From a virus, in the IMG/VR virus record IMGVR_UViG_3300034163_000009, positions 1 through 29,692 of that record: a stretch of DNA of 29,692 nt; one strand, given 5' to 3'. Positions 13,952 to 22,458 of the stretch are shown one piece after another. A program made the position numbers and the translations under genes. A model generated the notes under the pieces. It saw nothing but the letters and a program-made list of their open reading frames with translations. It made no database searches and was not told the DNA's origin. Position 1 is the first letter of the stretch; every line of letters starts with the position of its first letter.

Positions 13952-16900
13952 GTGGGTAGCTCACTCATAATCTCGAACCAGATTGAACTCATGGGTGAAG
14001 TTCAGTCGACGAACCCTCTATGCCTAGGAACGATATTTAGGGTCGAATCGAGTACTACCGGGCAGCTCAATCTAGGTGCACCCCAGCCGACGACCGACTT
14101 TGTAGCATCATTGCTCTTGGACGGTGAGCGTCCTTTCGGTAGGCGATCTAGTAACCGTACAATTACGCTTCCGATATCAATAACGGCACCGACTCCACTA
14201 GCACTCGCGGGTGCGCTCGAAGTATTGCAGGGCGCGGTCGACCAGGATATGTGGACGCTGCAGTGGACGCGTGATCCATGGAACGGCACGCCTCTGCCGC
14301 TACTCTTCGACTGCTTTCGCGCTCAGCCGTCTGTACCAGTCTACAACCTGATAGACAATGCGCAGTCCTACGCGCAGATCTTGTTGACTATTCCAGCGCT
14401 TCCCTATGGCCGTTCGAACGTGCGACAGCAACTGTCATTTGCATCTCCGATACCCGCGTCGCCTCCTCCGCCTCCTGCACCTGTAGTACTAGACAACTAC
14501 TCCACGATCGCTAGTGAGCAGTTCCAGCAGTCGACTCAGTGCGTAACCGGGCCGCATTCAGGCTTTTGGGATCCAGACAGTTTCGGAGACCAAGGTGGCC
14601 GGGTAACTGAACTGGCCTATAGTTCGATCTTTACTAGCACGCTAAATCTATCCTCGATGACTTCGTTGCAGTTCTACTTGGGTCTAGGTACGCGTTACTA
14701 TCACAACCTAGAGCATGATGGAGTAACTGAAGGCGTAGCCGTTACTATAACGTTGCAGGACGCTTCGGGCAACCTGCTTTCATTCACCCGCAGCAACTTG
14801 CGAGTGCCTGTAGCTCCGGTAGTCACATCTCCATGCTTTACGTTGATAACTGTTCCGATCCCGCAGAACTCTACTGTTTTTGAATATAACGCGGTAGTCG
14901 GCTATAGTATGCAGATTACCAATAGGTGTGATGGTGGACTACCGAGATTCTCTTGGGTCTCAGCGTACATCGATGCGCTAACCGCGTACCCGTCGACGCA
15001 AACTGCGACACCTGTTACACGTAGTACCATTATAACCATTTACGGACTAATAGGTACTGCTCGAGCACCGATGGCGCTATCGTTTCAGCAGCTGCCAAGT
15101 GCTGGCACCGTAACAACGATTACTACGTCTGGGGTCGGAACCTATACAGTACCTGCCGGTACCGCTTATGCTAAGATGGAGGCTTGGGGAGCTGGAGGTC
15201 CTGGAGCCTCTGAGACAGGCGCCGGACTAGGTGGTGGCGGAGGCTCCGGTGCATACTCGCGAGAAAACGTCTTTCCTTGCTCGCCTGCCGATGTAGTTCC
15301 GTATAGTGTCGGTGCCGGTGGTACGCCAGGTAACAATGGCGCAGCTACGTACGTCGGCCCTGGTCCTGCTAGCCCTCTGGTTGTGAATGCCACTGGCGGA
15401 CAAGCCGCCGCGCAGAACTCAACTATCGGCGGTCTAGGCGGACTAATATCAGGCAACTCAGTGAGCTTCCCAGGAGCACAGGGGCGCACGGCGTCGGGAA
15501 GCGTAGGCGGCGGTGGCGCTTCGTCTGCTGGGCCAACTAGTGCAGGTCAGAGCCCTATAGGAACCTCCGCGGTCATCCTGACGGGTAGCGGTAACTGGAC
15601 GGCTCCGCTAGGCGTGTCGCAGATTTACGTTGAGTGCTGGGCTCCTGGAGGCTCAGGCGCCGACGGCTCGAGTGGCACTAACGGTGGCGGTGGAGGTGGC
15701 GGCGAGTATGTTGCTGCGTTCGTTAACGTTGTCGGAGGCAACTCTTACGCGTATGCGTGTCCTGCCGGCGGCGCGCTAGTTAACGGTAACGGCATTAATG
15801 GTAATCCAGGAGCAGGCCCTACGACATTCGCAGGTGCTAACGGATCCGTTGTCGCGTATCCCGGACTTGCCGGACTATCGCGAGGGTCAGTCGGAGGTAG
15901 CGGCCTAGGCGGATCTGGAGGCAGCTTCTCTGGTGGGCCTTATGTTGAATATCCAGGAGGCAATGGAGGTCCTTCGCAGCCGTACTCTGGCTCCGGAGGC
16001 TCGAGTGCTGGTCCTGGCTCAGCCGGTAACAATGGTAGCGGCTATGGTGGTACTACGCCTGCTCCTTCGGGAGGTGGCGCTGGCGGCAGCGGTTCTGGCG
16101 CTAACGGCAACCCAGGCGTATCCGGTTCTACTCCCGGTGGTGGAGGCGGCGGTACTTACTTCAACAACGTGAACACCGGTGCTGGTGCTGCGGGACAGAT
16201 TCGTATCACTTATCCTGGAGGCGCACCAACTAACAACGGAGCGGCGGCAGTCGCTGGAGGAGGCGCTGGAGGTAACGGTGGCGGTTCGTCGAATACTCCA
16301 GGCAGCAACGGTTCATCTCCAGGAGGCGGTGGAGGCGGTGCGGATTCGGGTGGATCGTCTGAGACTGGAGGTACTGGAGGTAACGGCAAGCTAGTCATTA
16401 CGCCCTATACCAGTGCAGCATTCAAGACACTTATCGTTCATAGGCCTCCACTAGGCTGTTCCGTGAACTACCAGCCGCTAGTATCAGTCGGTGCGGGCGG
16501 CGATGCCCCTGACGGCACGCATCAGTATACGATGCCGCAACCGTTTGCTAATGTCCCTGCAGACTTCGGTGGCACCTACACTATCTACCTGATCAACGAT
16601 ACATGGAACGGCTCTGGTTCAAGGACAGTATTCGTTACGGTTACGCAGTTTGAATCTGTTGGAGGCGCCAGTCATGCGATCTCCACAATCCCGGTAACGT
16701 TTGTGCCGTCGCAGATCGTTAACGGTATTCTAACAGCGGGTGTACTGACACTACCGTTCTGGAAGCTCGCGCCAGACAATGCCGGCGCATACTACACGGT
16801 TTCCGTGACAGACACGAACACGAGTGATCGGTTCTACGATTGCCTCTTCCTTGATACTCAAGGACAGTCGTACGTGATCAACGAGCCGTCGACCGGTTAT

Positions 16901-17140
16901 ATCAACTACTACATAGATATCCCAGACACAAACGTTAACGTCGGAAACGTCATGGGCAGCCAAGGAGGCCGTCCGAACGCGATTAGCGTACTCGACCATA
17001 CGCTGGTTTCTGGAATAACGCCGTACGTCGAACCTGCGGATTGCATGAATACGTTGTTCGTCTATAGCGTAGACGCTGTTGCAGGCATCGCACTGTCGCT
17101 TGAGTATTATCCGCACTGGTTCTTCGATAGAGATCAGTAG
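13952..17140 (+). CDS. distal tail (Dit-like) protein fused to glycine-rich modules (1062 aa)
   Basis: The GTG at 13952 has GAAGGGG eight bases upstream and lies one base after the tape measure stop; an ATG at 13931 is possible but poorly placed. Residues 1-155 look like a distal tail protein N-domain (F-R-V-E-S-S, L-L-L-D-G-E-R-P-F-G-R-R-S, I-T-L-P-I-S-I, P-Y-G-R-S-N). A beta domain follows to ~390. Two glycine-rich modules come next (~390-530 and ~543-820), each opening with G-x-G-x-W/Y-T-x-P-x-G and a W-G-A-G-G or W-A-P-G-G motif. The remaining 240 residues are beta-rich and end PHWFFDRDQ. Likely a baseplate ring protein with adhesive extensions. Confidence 0.7.
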   Translation: MGSSLIISNQIELMGEVQSTNPLCLGTIFRVESSTTGQLNLGAPQPTTDFVASLLLDGERPFGRRSSNRTITLPISITAPTPLALAGALEVLQGAVDQDMWTLQWTRDPWNGTPLPLLFDCFRAQPSVPVYNLIDNAQSYAQILLTIPALPYGRSNVRQQLSFASPIPASPPPPPAPVVLDNYSTIASEQFQQSTQCVTGPHSGFWDPDSFGDQGGRVTELAYSSIFTSTLNLSSMTSLQFYLGLGTRYYHNLEHDGVTEGVAVTITLQDASGNLLSFTRSNLRVPVAPVVTSPCFTLITVPIPQNSTVFEYNAVVGYSMQITNRCDGGLPRFSWVSAYIDALTAYPSTQTATPVTRSTIITIYGLIGTARAPMALSFQQLPSAGTVTTITTSGVGTYTVPAGTAYAKMEAWGAGGPGASETGAGLGGGGGSGAYSRENVFPCSPADVVPYSVGAGGTPGNNGAATYVGPGPASPLVVNATGGQAAAQNSTIGGLGGLISGNSVSFPGAQGRTASGSVGGGGASSAGPTSAGQSPIGTSAVILTGSGNWTAPLGVSQIYVECWAPGGSGADGSSGTNGGGGGGGEYVAAFVNVVGGNSYAYACPAGGALVNGNGINGNPGAGPTTFAGANGSVVAYPGLAGLSRGSVGGSGLGGSGGSFSGGPYVEYPGGNGGPSQPYSGSGGSSAGPGSAGNNGSGYGGTTPAPSGGGAGGSGSGANGNPGVSGSTPGGGGGGTYFNNVNTGAGAAGQIRITYPGGAPTNNGAAAVAGGGAGGNGGGSSNTPGSNGSSPGGGGGGADSGGSSETGGTGGNGKLVITPYTSAAFKTLIVHRPPLGCSVNYQPLVSVGAGGDAPDGTHQYTMPQPFANVPADFGGTYTIYLINDTWNGSGSRTVFVTVTQFESVGGASHAISTIPVTFVPSQIVNGILTAGVLTLPFWKLAPDNAGAYYTVSVTDTNTSDRFYDCLFLDTQGQSYVINEPSTGYINYYIDIPDTNVNVGNVMGSQGGRPNAISVLDHTLVSGITPYVEPADCMNTLFVYSVDAVAGIALSLEYYPHWFFDRDQ

Positions 17141-17153
17141 AGGGGAGGACTGT

Positions 17154-18578
17154 ATGGCAACTGGGCAGTTTGTAACCTCCTATCCTGCGTATCCAGGGAC
17201 TAGCGTAGTTTCGATCGCCCCGCCGGATCCACGAGGCTGTCCCGGTAGCCTCATGTGGACGTTCGCCGTTCAAGGTACCCCATCCCTGAACAGCTACTTT
17301 ATCTGTACGGTTGCTCAGGCGGCCTTGATTAAGGTAGGCGACAGGTTTACTAGCACCGGGTCGTTCGGCGGCCCGTTTACGGTAACTGGTATTAGTCTTC
17401 CCGCTTTCGGGGTCGTGAACGTATTTTTCTCGCCGAACGCTAGTTCGCCAATGTCGACGTCGGGGACGGTCACTGGATACTCTAGTCCCACGTGGCAGTA
17501 TATGGGATCGCTCGGAACTGTAACAGCGCTGAATTATATTTCCACCTGTCCTGGTGGAGCCTTCTCAGCGTCCTGGACTTTGATGGTTCCGAGTACTTAT
17601 CGTAACCAGATGTTCAATCCAGGTAACCTGGTACGCATCACGCGTGGAGGTCATCAGGTCTGGAGCGGCAAGCTTGACGAGCCTGTTTCTTCAACGAGCG
17701 GTTGGAACTTTACCGCTACCGGTGACGGTGTTCGCGGAAGTGACTTTGTCGCGTACTATACTAGCACTTGGCCGACTAGTGAGCCTGATCAGTCCATTAA
17801 CAATGCAATCGGGCGCGGATTGCCATGGGTTAACCCTGGTGTTGGATCTCCGACAGGCATATGGCTTGGGCAAGAGGTGGATCCAGGCGCTCAGTTTATC
17901 AGTGACCTGCTGAATCTGATCTGTACACGAGGTGGTCTGACTTGGTTCGTTAACAGTCAGCCTGGCGGGCCACTAGGTAGTAGTCTGTCAGTATTCCCAC
18001 TCCCGACGGCAGTTAATCGCCTGCTCGTTTGTACACAGCCTGTAGCGCGGACGCTCGGCGGCTATATTAACACGATCTTTATTCGGTATGAGGCGACGGC
18101 AGACAATAGCACGACGGGTGCTACGGCCGCTTACTCGGTTACTAGCGTGCAGAATACACAGTCTGTAGCTGTTCATGGAGTGATAGAAGACTACATAGAC
18201 CTGTCTAGTGCGGGCGTGCTAACGTCGACGCAGGCTCAGGCAGTAGGCAATTACGTCCTGTCGGTATACCAGGCGGCAACGTTTGCTGGACCGTTCACGG
18301 CGAGCTATGGCCAGCTATTGACTCCAGGCGGGCAACCGATTGATCCAGGAACCGATCAAGCAGGCAACGTGGTACAGGTCATCGCTACGGACTACGGCTA
18401 TGGTGGCGAGGTCACTCCGCAGTTCCCGATTACGTTCATTGTTGGCCAGTATGAATGGGACGACTTTGCACAGGTTGCCACGATAACACCATTCCAGGCT
18501 CTCAACCAGTCGATATCTGGGCTCCTGTCTATGGAAAGTACGATATTGACTCCTATTACCACAGCATCAGGCGGCTGA
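17154..18578 (+). CDS. tail hub / minor tail protein (gp27-Tal N-domain-like, 474 aa)
   Basis: The ATG at 17154 follows GGGGAGGA just after the Dit-like gene stop; the longer frame from 17079 overlaps that gene and lacks a good site. The middle has the hub signature: W-T-L-M-V-P-S, then F-N-P-G-N-L-V-R-I-T-R-G-G-H-Q-V-W-S-G-K-L-D-E-P, and later I-S-D-L-L-N-L-I-C-T-R-G-G-L-T-W-F. This matches siphovirus hub proteins (gp37/Gp44-like) that seal the tail end. The C-terminal half includes Q-V-I-A-T-D-Y-G-Y-G-G-E-V. It should sit below the Dit ring as the trimeric hub. Confidence 0.65.
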   Translation: MATGQFVTSYPAYPGTSVVSIAPPDPRGCPGSLMWTFAVQGTPSLNSYFICTVAQAALIKVGDRFTSTGSFGGPFTVTGISLPAFGVVNVFFSPNASSPMSTSGTVTGYSSPTWQYMGSLGTVTALNYISTCPGGAFSASWTLMVPSTYRNQMFNPGNLVRITRGGHQVWSGKLDEPVSSTSGWNFTATGDGVRGSDFVAYYTSTWPTSEPDQSINNAIGRGLPWVNPGVGSPTGIWLGQEVDPGAQFISDLLNLICTRGGLTWFVNSQPGGPLGSSLSVFPLPTAVNRLLVCTQPVARTLGGYINTIFIRYEATADNSTTGATAAYSVTSVQNTQSVAVHGVIEDYIDLSSAGVLTSTQAQAVGNYVLSVYQAATFAGPFTASYGQLLTPGGQPIDPGTDQAGNVVQVIATDYGYGGEVTPQFPITFIVGQYEWDDFAQVATITPFQALNQSISGLLSMESTILTPITTASGG

Positions 18579-18591
18579 CCAGGAGGTTACC

Positions 18592-19227
18592 ATGAAGCAG
18601 ATCATCATGCAGGCGGTTGCAGCCGTTCCTATCTTCTTGCTGCACGGTGTTGTGTTCTATGTTGCGCTATGCATCTATCTAATAGCCTCAGTGAATATCG
18701 TCGCGAATACGTCCAAGACGCGCGTGATTGAGCAGCGGCTTAACGCGCACGTGGTCGCGGCGGCCCCTGCGATCAACCTGGTCGCCAACGGGGGGACGAT
18801 CGGCGGGAATTTGGTGGTAGCTGGCGACCACCACATCAACGGGACACTGTACGGAGTGAGTGGTACGCTAACCGTAGGCGACGGCATTCAGGCCAACAGC
18901 AATCTAAACGTGAACGGGGGAGCGGCTGTCGGTAGCGACCTGAACGTGTACGGTGGAGCGACAGTGAACAGCAACTTCAATGCCGCTGGAGGTATTACTG
19001 GAGCAGGCGGCGGGACGCTGGAGAATCCTAGCGCCTTTCACTCCTCCGGATCTATTGAGGCGGACGGAGGCTTCACCGGTAGCAACTTCTCTGGTAGCTA
19101 CGCTGGTGGTCAGAGTACTCCCGGTGGTTATCCGGTTGCCGGCGGCGGTCCGTCCGCACCTAACACCGGAACTGCGAACATCCTGAACGCTATCGTTCAG
19201 GCCTGCCAAAACGCTGGTCTCATGTAA
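18592..19227 (+). CDS. membrane-anchored Gly/Asn repeat protein (211 aa)
   Basis: AGGAGGTTACC precedes the ATG. Residues ~8-37 are a long hydrophobic helix (AAVPIFLLHGVVFYVALCIY, then LIASVNIVA). Residues 60-150 are short repeating strands built on Gly, Asn and Val (G-G-N-L-V-V-A-G-D, N-S-N-L-N-V-N-G-G-A-A-V-G-S, D-L-N-V-Y-G-G-A-T-V-N-S), typical of a left- or right-handed beta solenoid. The end is Gly/Pro-rich and then helical (ANILNAIVQACQNAGLM). A tail-tip fibre or a membrane-attached adhesin are both possible; the N-terminal helix is unusual for a fibre. Confidence 0.6.
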   Translation: MKQIIMQAVAAVPIFLLHGVVFYVALCIYLIASVNIVANTSKTRVIEQRLNAHVVAAAPAINLVANGGTIGGNLVVAGDHHINGTLYGVSGTLTVGDGIQANSNLNVNGGAAVGSDLNVYGGATVNSNFNAAGGITGAGGGTLENPSAFHSSGSIEADGGFTGSNFSGSYAGGQSTPGGYPVAGGGPSAPNTGTANILNAIVQACQNAGLM

Positions 19228-19244
19228 GAAAGGAAGTAGTCAGC

Positions 19245-19547
19245 ATGCCGATGTTTGGTCAGCTCAACTCGTCGCAGACAGTGAATATAATTCAGCAGAA
19301 GCTCGTCGCGCTACGAAGCGCGTTCGAGGACTGCGAGGATACGTATCAGTGGCTGTCTGGCTACGCCCTAGCCGACCTGGAAGGCGCTCCGCTCAACCTG
19401 CCGTCCGACGATGCGCAAGCTATTCTTAACGCGTTCGCCGATACTCATGACCTGTGGATGACCTCACAGGGCGTGGCCGAATTCCCGACCGCGACGCTGC
19501 CTTACAACTTCATGGCATCGCAGCGCATGATACCCGGCGCGAGGTAG
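19245..19547 (+). CDS. hypothetical protein (100 aa)
   Basis: GAAAGGAAG precedes the ATG. The protein is all-helical in character, with I-I-Q-Q-K-L-V-A-L-R-S-A-F-E-D-C-E-D-T-Y-Q-W-L-S, then S-D-D-A-Q-A-I-L-N-A-F-A-D-T-H-D-L-W. Such small proteins recur near minor tail and lysis genes of actinobacterial phages, where no function is assigned. There is no membrane segment. It is separated by 13 bases from the following membrane protein gene, and the shared operon suggests a role at the tail tip or in lysis. Confidence 0.6.
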   Translation: MPMFGQLNSSQTVNIIQQKLVALRSAFEDCEDTYQWLSGYALADLEGAPLNLPSDDAQAILNAFADTHDLWMTSQGVAEFPTATLPYNFMASQRMIPGAR

Positions 19548-19560
19548 CGAGGAGAGAATC

Positions 19561-20034
19561 ATGGCGGCGGACATACAAACAGATCCGACGAGACCGCACT
19601 TCGGGTTTACGCGGTATGGTCTACCAGTACATGCACGCGTGCTCGATCATCTGCGAGCGAAACCGGATGATCATCCTATCATTAAGGCCAACGCTTGGCT
19701 TGCAGTGAAGATCACGCAAGGCGTCGGCACGATGTGGTGCGCTTATGCCTTTGCGCTCTTCGACCTGCTTGCGTTGCCGACCGCGATTAATGGTGGCCTG
19801 TACGGTATTGTCCAGTGGGTCGCGTCATTCTTCCTTCAGCTCGTCCTGCTGTCCATCATTATGGTCGGGCAAGCGGGCCAGGCTAGTGCGTCAGATGCGC
19901 GAGCAGCCAAGCAGTTCGAGGACACCGAGGTCATTGTCGATCGCTTGGACTGTAATACTTCAGGCGGCATCAAGGATGTGCTAGATGCAATAGCAGCGCT
20001 TCAAGCGCAGGTCGTAGCTTCGCAGGCTAAGTAG
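19561..20034 (+). CDS. membrane protein, DUF1003-like (157 aa)
   Basis: GCGAGGAGAG precedes the ATG. Two hydrophobic helices (~55-75, TMWCAYAFALFDLLALP; ~82-104, GIVQWVASFFLQLVLLSIIM) are followed by V-G-Q-A-G-Q-A-S-A-S-D-A-R-A-A-K and E-D-T-E-V-I-V-D-R-L-D. The pattern of two helices, a Gln-rich turn and a charged helix resembles DUF1003-type membrane proteins. It is placed between tail and lysis genes with other membrane proteins, so a holin-related or membrane-remodelling role is plausible but not shown. Confidence 0.55.
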   Translation: MAADIQTDPTRPHFGFTRYGLPVHARVLDHLRAKPDDHPIIKANAWLAVKITQGVGTMWCAYAFALFDLLALPTAINGGLYGIVQWVASFFLQLVLLSIIMVGQAGQASASDARAAKQFEDTEVIVDRLDCNTSGGIKDVLDAIAALQAQVVASQAK

Positions 20035-20041
20035 GTGAACG

Positions 20042-20827
20042 ATGGCAAACGGCGGTGCCGAGATGAGTCAGGGATCAGTGCCGGTTCCTGATCCGACTAA
20101 GCTGACTACGGATGCGGTAGACAAAGCTACCGATACGTTCCGTCGCGAGCTATCTTTTAACCGTGAGCTGATTGAAACTCGGCTGGCCGCGATGGACAAG
20201 GCCACTAAGCTGCTAGCTGACACGCTGAACCACGTGCCCACGGAAACGGATAAGGCCGTGAGCGCGCTACGCGAGCTGCTGGGTGCGCGAATCGACGGGA
20301 TGGACACCGCGACGAGGCTGCTAGCCGATCAGGTAAACCAGATCCCTTCGGAGACAGACAAGCGCATCATCGCTCTGAAGGAGATCCTGCTTGGTGAGAT
20401 CCACAATGTGCAGGACGTGGCGTCTGAGAAGTTCTCCGCGATCGACGGCACGTTCGGATCCAACGCCCTGGCGCTGACCGCGGCGCTCGCGGCACAGAAG
20501 GAAGCGGCAGCCGAGCAGAACAAGTCCAACACCCTAGCGATTAACAAGTCCGAGCAGGCGACGAAAGAGGCTAGCCTGGCGAACGTAGCACAGACCTCTA
20601 ATAGCTTGGCGTCTCAGGCAGCTACCATTGCAGATCTAAAGGACCGTCTGGTACGACTGGAATCTGGTGGTCTAGCGTTGTCAGGTGCTCGTGCTGATCA
20701 GCGAGCAGACCGTGCTGAAGCTCGCGACGTCGGTTCGGTTGGGCGACTGAACATGAACACGATCTTCACCGCGATCTTTGCTGTTACTTCAGTTGTCACA
20801 CTGATCCTATACATCACGAAGAAGTAG
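20042..20827 (+). CDS. coiled-coil protein with C-terminal membrane anchor (261 aa)
   Basis: ATG at 20042, with an alternative at 20063 (MSQGSVPVP). A long helical region contains two clear tandem units: L-A-A-M-D-K-A-T-K-L-L-A-D-T-L-N-H-V-P-T-E-T-D-K and G-M-D-T-A-T-R-L-L-A-D-Q-V-N-Q-I-P-S-E-T-D-K, about 37 residues apart. A Lys/Glu/Ala coiled coil follows. The C-terminus has a membrane helix (TIFTAIFAVTSVVTLILYI) and ends TKK. This is a tail-anchored elongated protein. Since it sits next to the holin-like gene, a spanin-like or lysis-timing role is possible. Confidence 0.6.
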   Translation: MANGGAEMSQGSVPVPDPTKLTTDAVDKATDTFRRELSFNRELIETRLAAMDKATKLLADTLNHVPTETDKAVSALRELLGARIDGMDTATRLLADQVNQIPSETDKRIIALKEILLGEIHNVQDVASEKFSAIDGTFGSNALALTAALAAQKEAAAEQNKSNTLAINKSEQATKEASLANVAQTSNSLASQAATIADLKDRLVRLESGGLALSGARADQRADRAEARDVGSVGRLNMNTIFTAIFAVTSVVTLILYITKK

Positions 20828-20846
20828 GAAGTCAAGGAGAACGGAA

Positions 20847-21113
20847 ATGTCCCTACTCACGAAACTCGCCCGGTACAATAAGTTCATCGTCGCAGTTCTC
20901 GGTGCAATCTCAGTTGGTCTCACGACTTTCGGTCATGGCCAGCCATGGATCGCGACACTTCTAAGTGCCATTTCGGCGATCAGCGTCTACTTCGTACCGA
21001 ACAAGCAACCAACCGTTCCCGTAGGTCCAGTATCAATGGAACTTCCGATACCGATCGTAATGTCAGGCGGTGTAATCGCTCCTTCAATCGAGAACACCCC
21101 ACCAGTCCCGTAA
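20847..21113 (+). CDS. putative holin (88 aa)
   Basis: AAGGAGAACGG precedes the ATG. The layout is a short basic N-terminus (LLTKLARYNK), a hydrophobic helix (FIVAVLGAISVGLTTFG), a short turn with W, a second helix (IATLLSAISAISVYF), then V-P-N-K and a Pro-rich tail. The pattern N-K-F-I-V-A...S-V-Y-F-V-P-N-K is a recurrent two-helix holin-like form in actinobacterial phages. It lies 18 bases before the lysin, as a holin should. Holins form the membrane pore that times lysis; no experiment is implied here. Confidence 0.6.
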   Translation: MSLLTKLARYNKFIVAVLGAISVGLTTFGHGQPWIATLLSAISAISVYFVPNKQPTVPVGPVSMELPIPIVMSGGVIAPSIENTPPVP

Positions 21114-21131
21114 CAAGAAAGGCGGACAGCC

Positions 21132-22190
21132 ATGAGTATGGCAATCGAACTCGCATTCGACGTCACAGCGTCGTTCTTCAATACCGTGCCTACAGGAGTG
21201 CAGCTAGCTGGGTACGTTACTGGCAGTTCAGATATTGTCTGGACCGCCGCGATGTTCGCATCCAAGCCCGGCTCTATCCATATCGATCAGTCTCCGAACA
21301 ACACCGTACTTGATGAGCTAGCCGATATTCTCGACTTCGAGAACGGCGCCGCGACGCTGGCTGACCTCGTAGGTTGGGTGAAGGCTGCGCAGGCTAACTT
21401 CGCTGCGAACGCACGCCCGGGACAGCGCAAGCCGGCGATCTACTGCTCAGCCGACAGCCTCACGGACGTCGTTAATGCACTCATCAAGGGCGGCGTGACT
21501 AGCGGCGTCGGACTATGGATAGCCCACTTCGGCGTAACCGAAGAGGCAGCGATTGCAGTACTCGAGGCTGCTTCCGGTCCGTTCCCGGTTATCGGCTTCC
21601 AGTTCACGGATACAGGTGGGGGTGGGGACTATGACATCGACGTATTCTCCACCGACTGGTTGGGAACACAGTCCGGTATCGCCGGTAACACGATTGCTCA
21701 GGGATCGTCGGGTCCAGCCGTGCTCGCTGCGCAGCAGCGTCTGAACGTCTGGGGCGCAAAGCTTACGCCTGATAGTCTGTTCGGTACCAGTACGTTCGAG
21801 GCTGCCAAGGCGTTCCAGACCAATAGGAAGCTCACGCCAGACGGCATCGTCGGTACCGATACGTGGGGCGCGCTCGAGACGGCACCGAACGATCCTCCGC
21901 CCGTATCTCCGACCGCGACTCCGGCGCCGAAGGGGCTGAGGCAGACAGTTCAGTCGACCGCGGCGGCAGCTGCGCTCTCGTGGCAGACTGTTGCGGCTGC
22001 GACGGCTGGCTACCACCTGCAAGTTGAATCCTATAAGCCTGGATTCGGCTGGGTGCTGAGCATCGACAGGGTCGTACCAGAGACCACAAGTAGTGAAGCC
22101 CTCGCGCCGCGGACGCAGTATCGCTGGCGAGTCGCCGTGAACAACACGGATCATGTTTGGTCGGGCTGGGGATCGTTCCAGACGGCTTAG
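21132..22190 (+). CDS. lysin: GH25-like domain, PG-binding domain, fibronectin III-like domain (352 aa)
   Basis: GAAAGGCGGACAGCC precedes the ATG. Residues ~5-178 form a GH25-like barrel: F-D-V-T-A-S-F, S-I-H-I-D-Q-S, L-W-I-A-H-F-G, and F-Q-F-T-D-T...Y-D-I-D-V-F. Residues ~190-248 are a peptidoglycan-binding type 1 domain (S-S-G-P-A-V-L-A-A-Q-Q-R-L...L-F-G-T-S-T-F-E-A-A-K-A-F-Q...D-G-I-V-G-T-D-T-W). After a Pro-rich linker, residues ~265-352 look fibronectin III-like (A-A-L-S-W, Y-H-L-Q-V-E, Y-R-W-R-V-A-V). It would cleave the host cell wall, as a muralytic lysin or virion-associated enzyme. Confidence 0.75.
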   Translation: MSMAIELAFDVTASFFNTVPTGVQLAGYVTGSSDIVWTAAMFASKPGSIHIDQSPNNTVLDELADILDFENGAATLADLVGWVKAAQANFAANARPGQRKPAIYCSADSLTDVVNALIKGGVTSGVGLWIAHFGVTEEAAIAVLEAASGPFPVIGFQFTDTGGGGDYDIDVFSTDWLGTQSGIAGNTIAQGSSGPAVLAAQQRLNVWGAKLTPDSLFGTSTFEAAKAFQTNRKLTPDGIVGTDTWGALETAPNDPPPVSPTATPAPKGLRQTVQSTAAAAALSWQTVAAATAGYHLQVESYKPGFGWVLSIDRVVPETTSSEALAPRTQYRWRVAVNNTDHVWSGWGSFQTA

Positions 22191-22196
22191 TAGACG

Positions 22197-22237
22197 CCCG
22201 GCCTCCTCTCCCGTCCGCCGAGAGGAGGCCGGGTTCC
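22197..22237 (+). terminator. strong hairpin terminator between convergent operons
   Basis: CCCGGCCTCCTCTC (22197-22210) pairs perfectly with GAGAGGAGGCCGGG (22220-22233) across a 9-base loop, starting six bases after the lysin stop. Only TTCCTT follows, so the U-tract is weak. The stem also reads in the minus direction, just past the stop of the last minus-strand gene (22245), so it probably ends both converging transcripts. Confidence 0.8.
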
Positions 22238-22244
22238 TTGCAGG

Positions 22245-22424
22245 TTAAGCGCGGGCTATGCGGAGTGTGCGGCGTAGCGTCATCCAGACGCTACGCCGCA
22301 TCGTCGGCATCGGTCGTGTTGGAGGCTTCCAGGCTGTTGCCGGCATACCTGGAACGTACCGTTTTAGTGGTTGAGTATCACGGTAGTGCGGATGCGCCAT
22401 CCAATGAAACGGATCATCACTCAT
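22245..22424 (-). CDS. small basic protein (59 aa)
   Basis: On the minus strand TAGGAG precedes ATG at 22424 and the frame ends with TAA at 22247-22245. The peptide starts MSDDPFHWMAHPHYRD, continues Pro-rich, and ends with a basic helix (MRRSVWMTLRRTLRIARA). It has no known family. A 13-bp perfect hairpin (22268-22300) lies within its last third. It would be the final gene of the leftward operon, right before the shared terminator. The ribosome binding site and the full fill of the gap are the main evidence. Confidence 0.55.
   Translation of the reverse strand: MSDDPFHWMAHPHYRDTQPLKRYVPGMPATAWKPPTRPMPTMRRSVWMTLRRTLRIARA
22268..22300. repeat. 13-bp perfect inverted repeat with 7-base loop
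   Basis: TGCGGCGTAGCGT (22268-22280) and ACGCTACGCCGCA (22288-22300) are exact complements separated by CATCCAG. It lies inside the 59-residue minus-strand gene and 35 bases beyond the main terminator hairpin. No T-run follows on either strand, so it is not a classic intrinsic terminator. It may protect the 3' end of the mRNA or help block readthrough. Confidence 0.75.
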
Positions 22425-22458
22425 CGCTCTCCTAGGTCTGGGGAGTCCGGGTTCTTTA

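Noticed and set aside
15166-15489. 107-codon minus-strand frame, and a similar one at 16210-16398
   Set aside because: These Pro-rich frames are the antisense of glycine-rich codons (GGN read backwards gives NCC).
21513-22154. 213-codon minus-strand frame under the lysin
   Set aside because: Arg-rich shadow; the lysin on the plus strand has three recognisable domains.
22268-22300. 13-bp hairpin as an intrinsic terminator
   Set aside because: No T-run on either side and it lies inside a likely coding sequence; listed as an inverted repeat instead.
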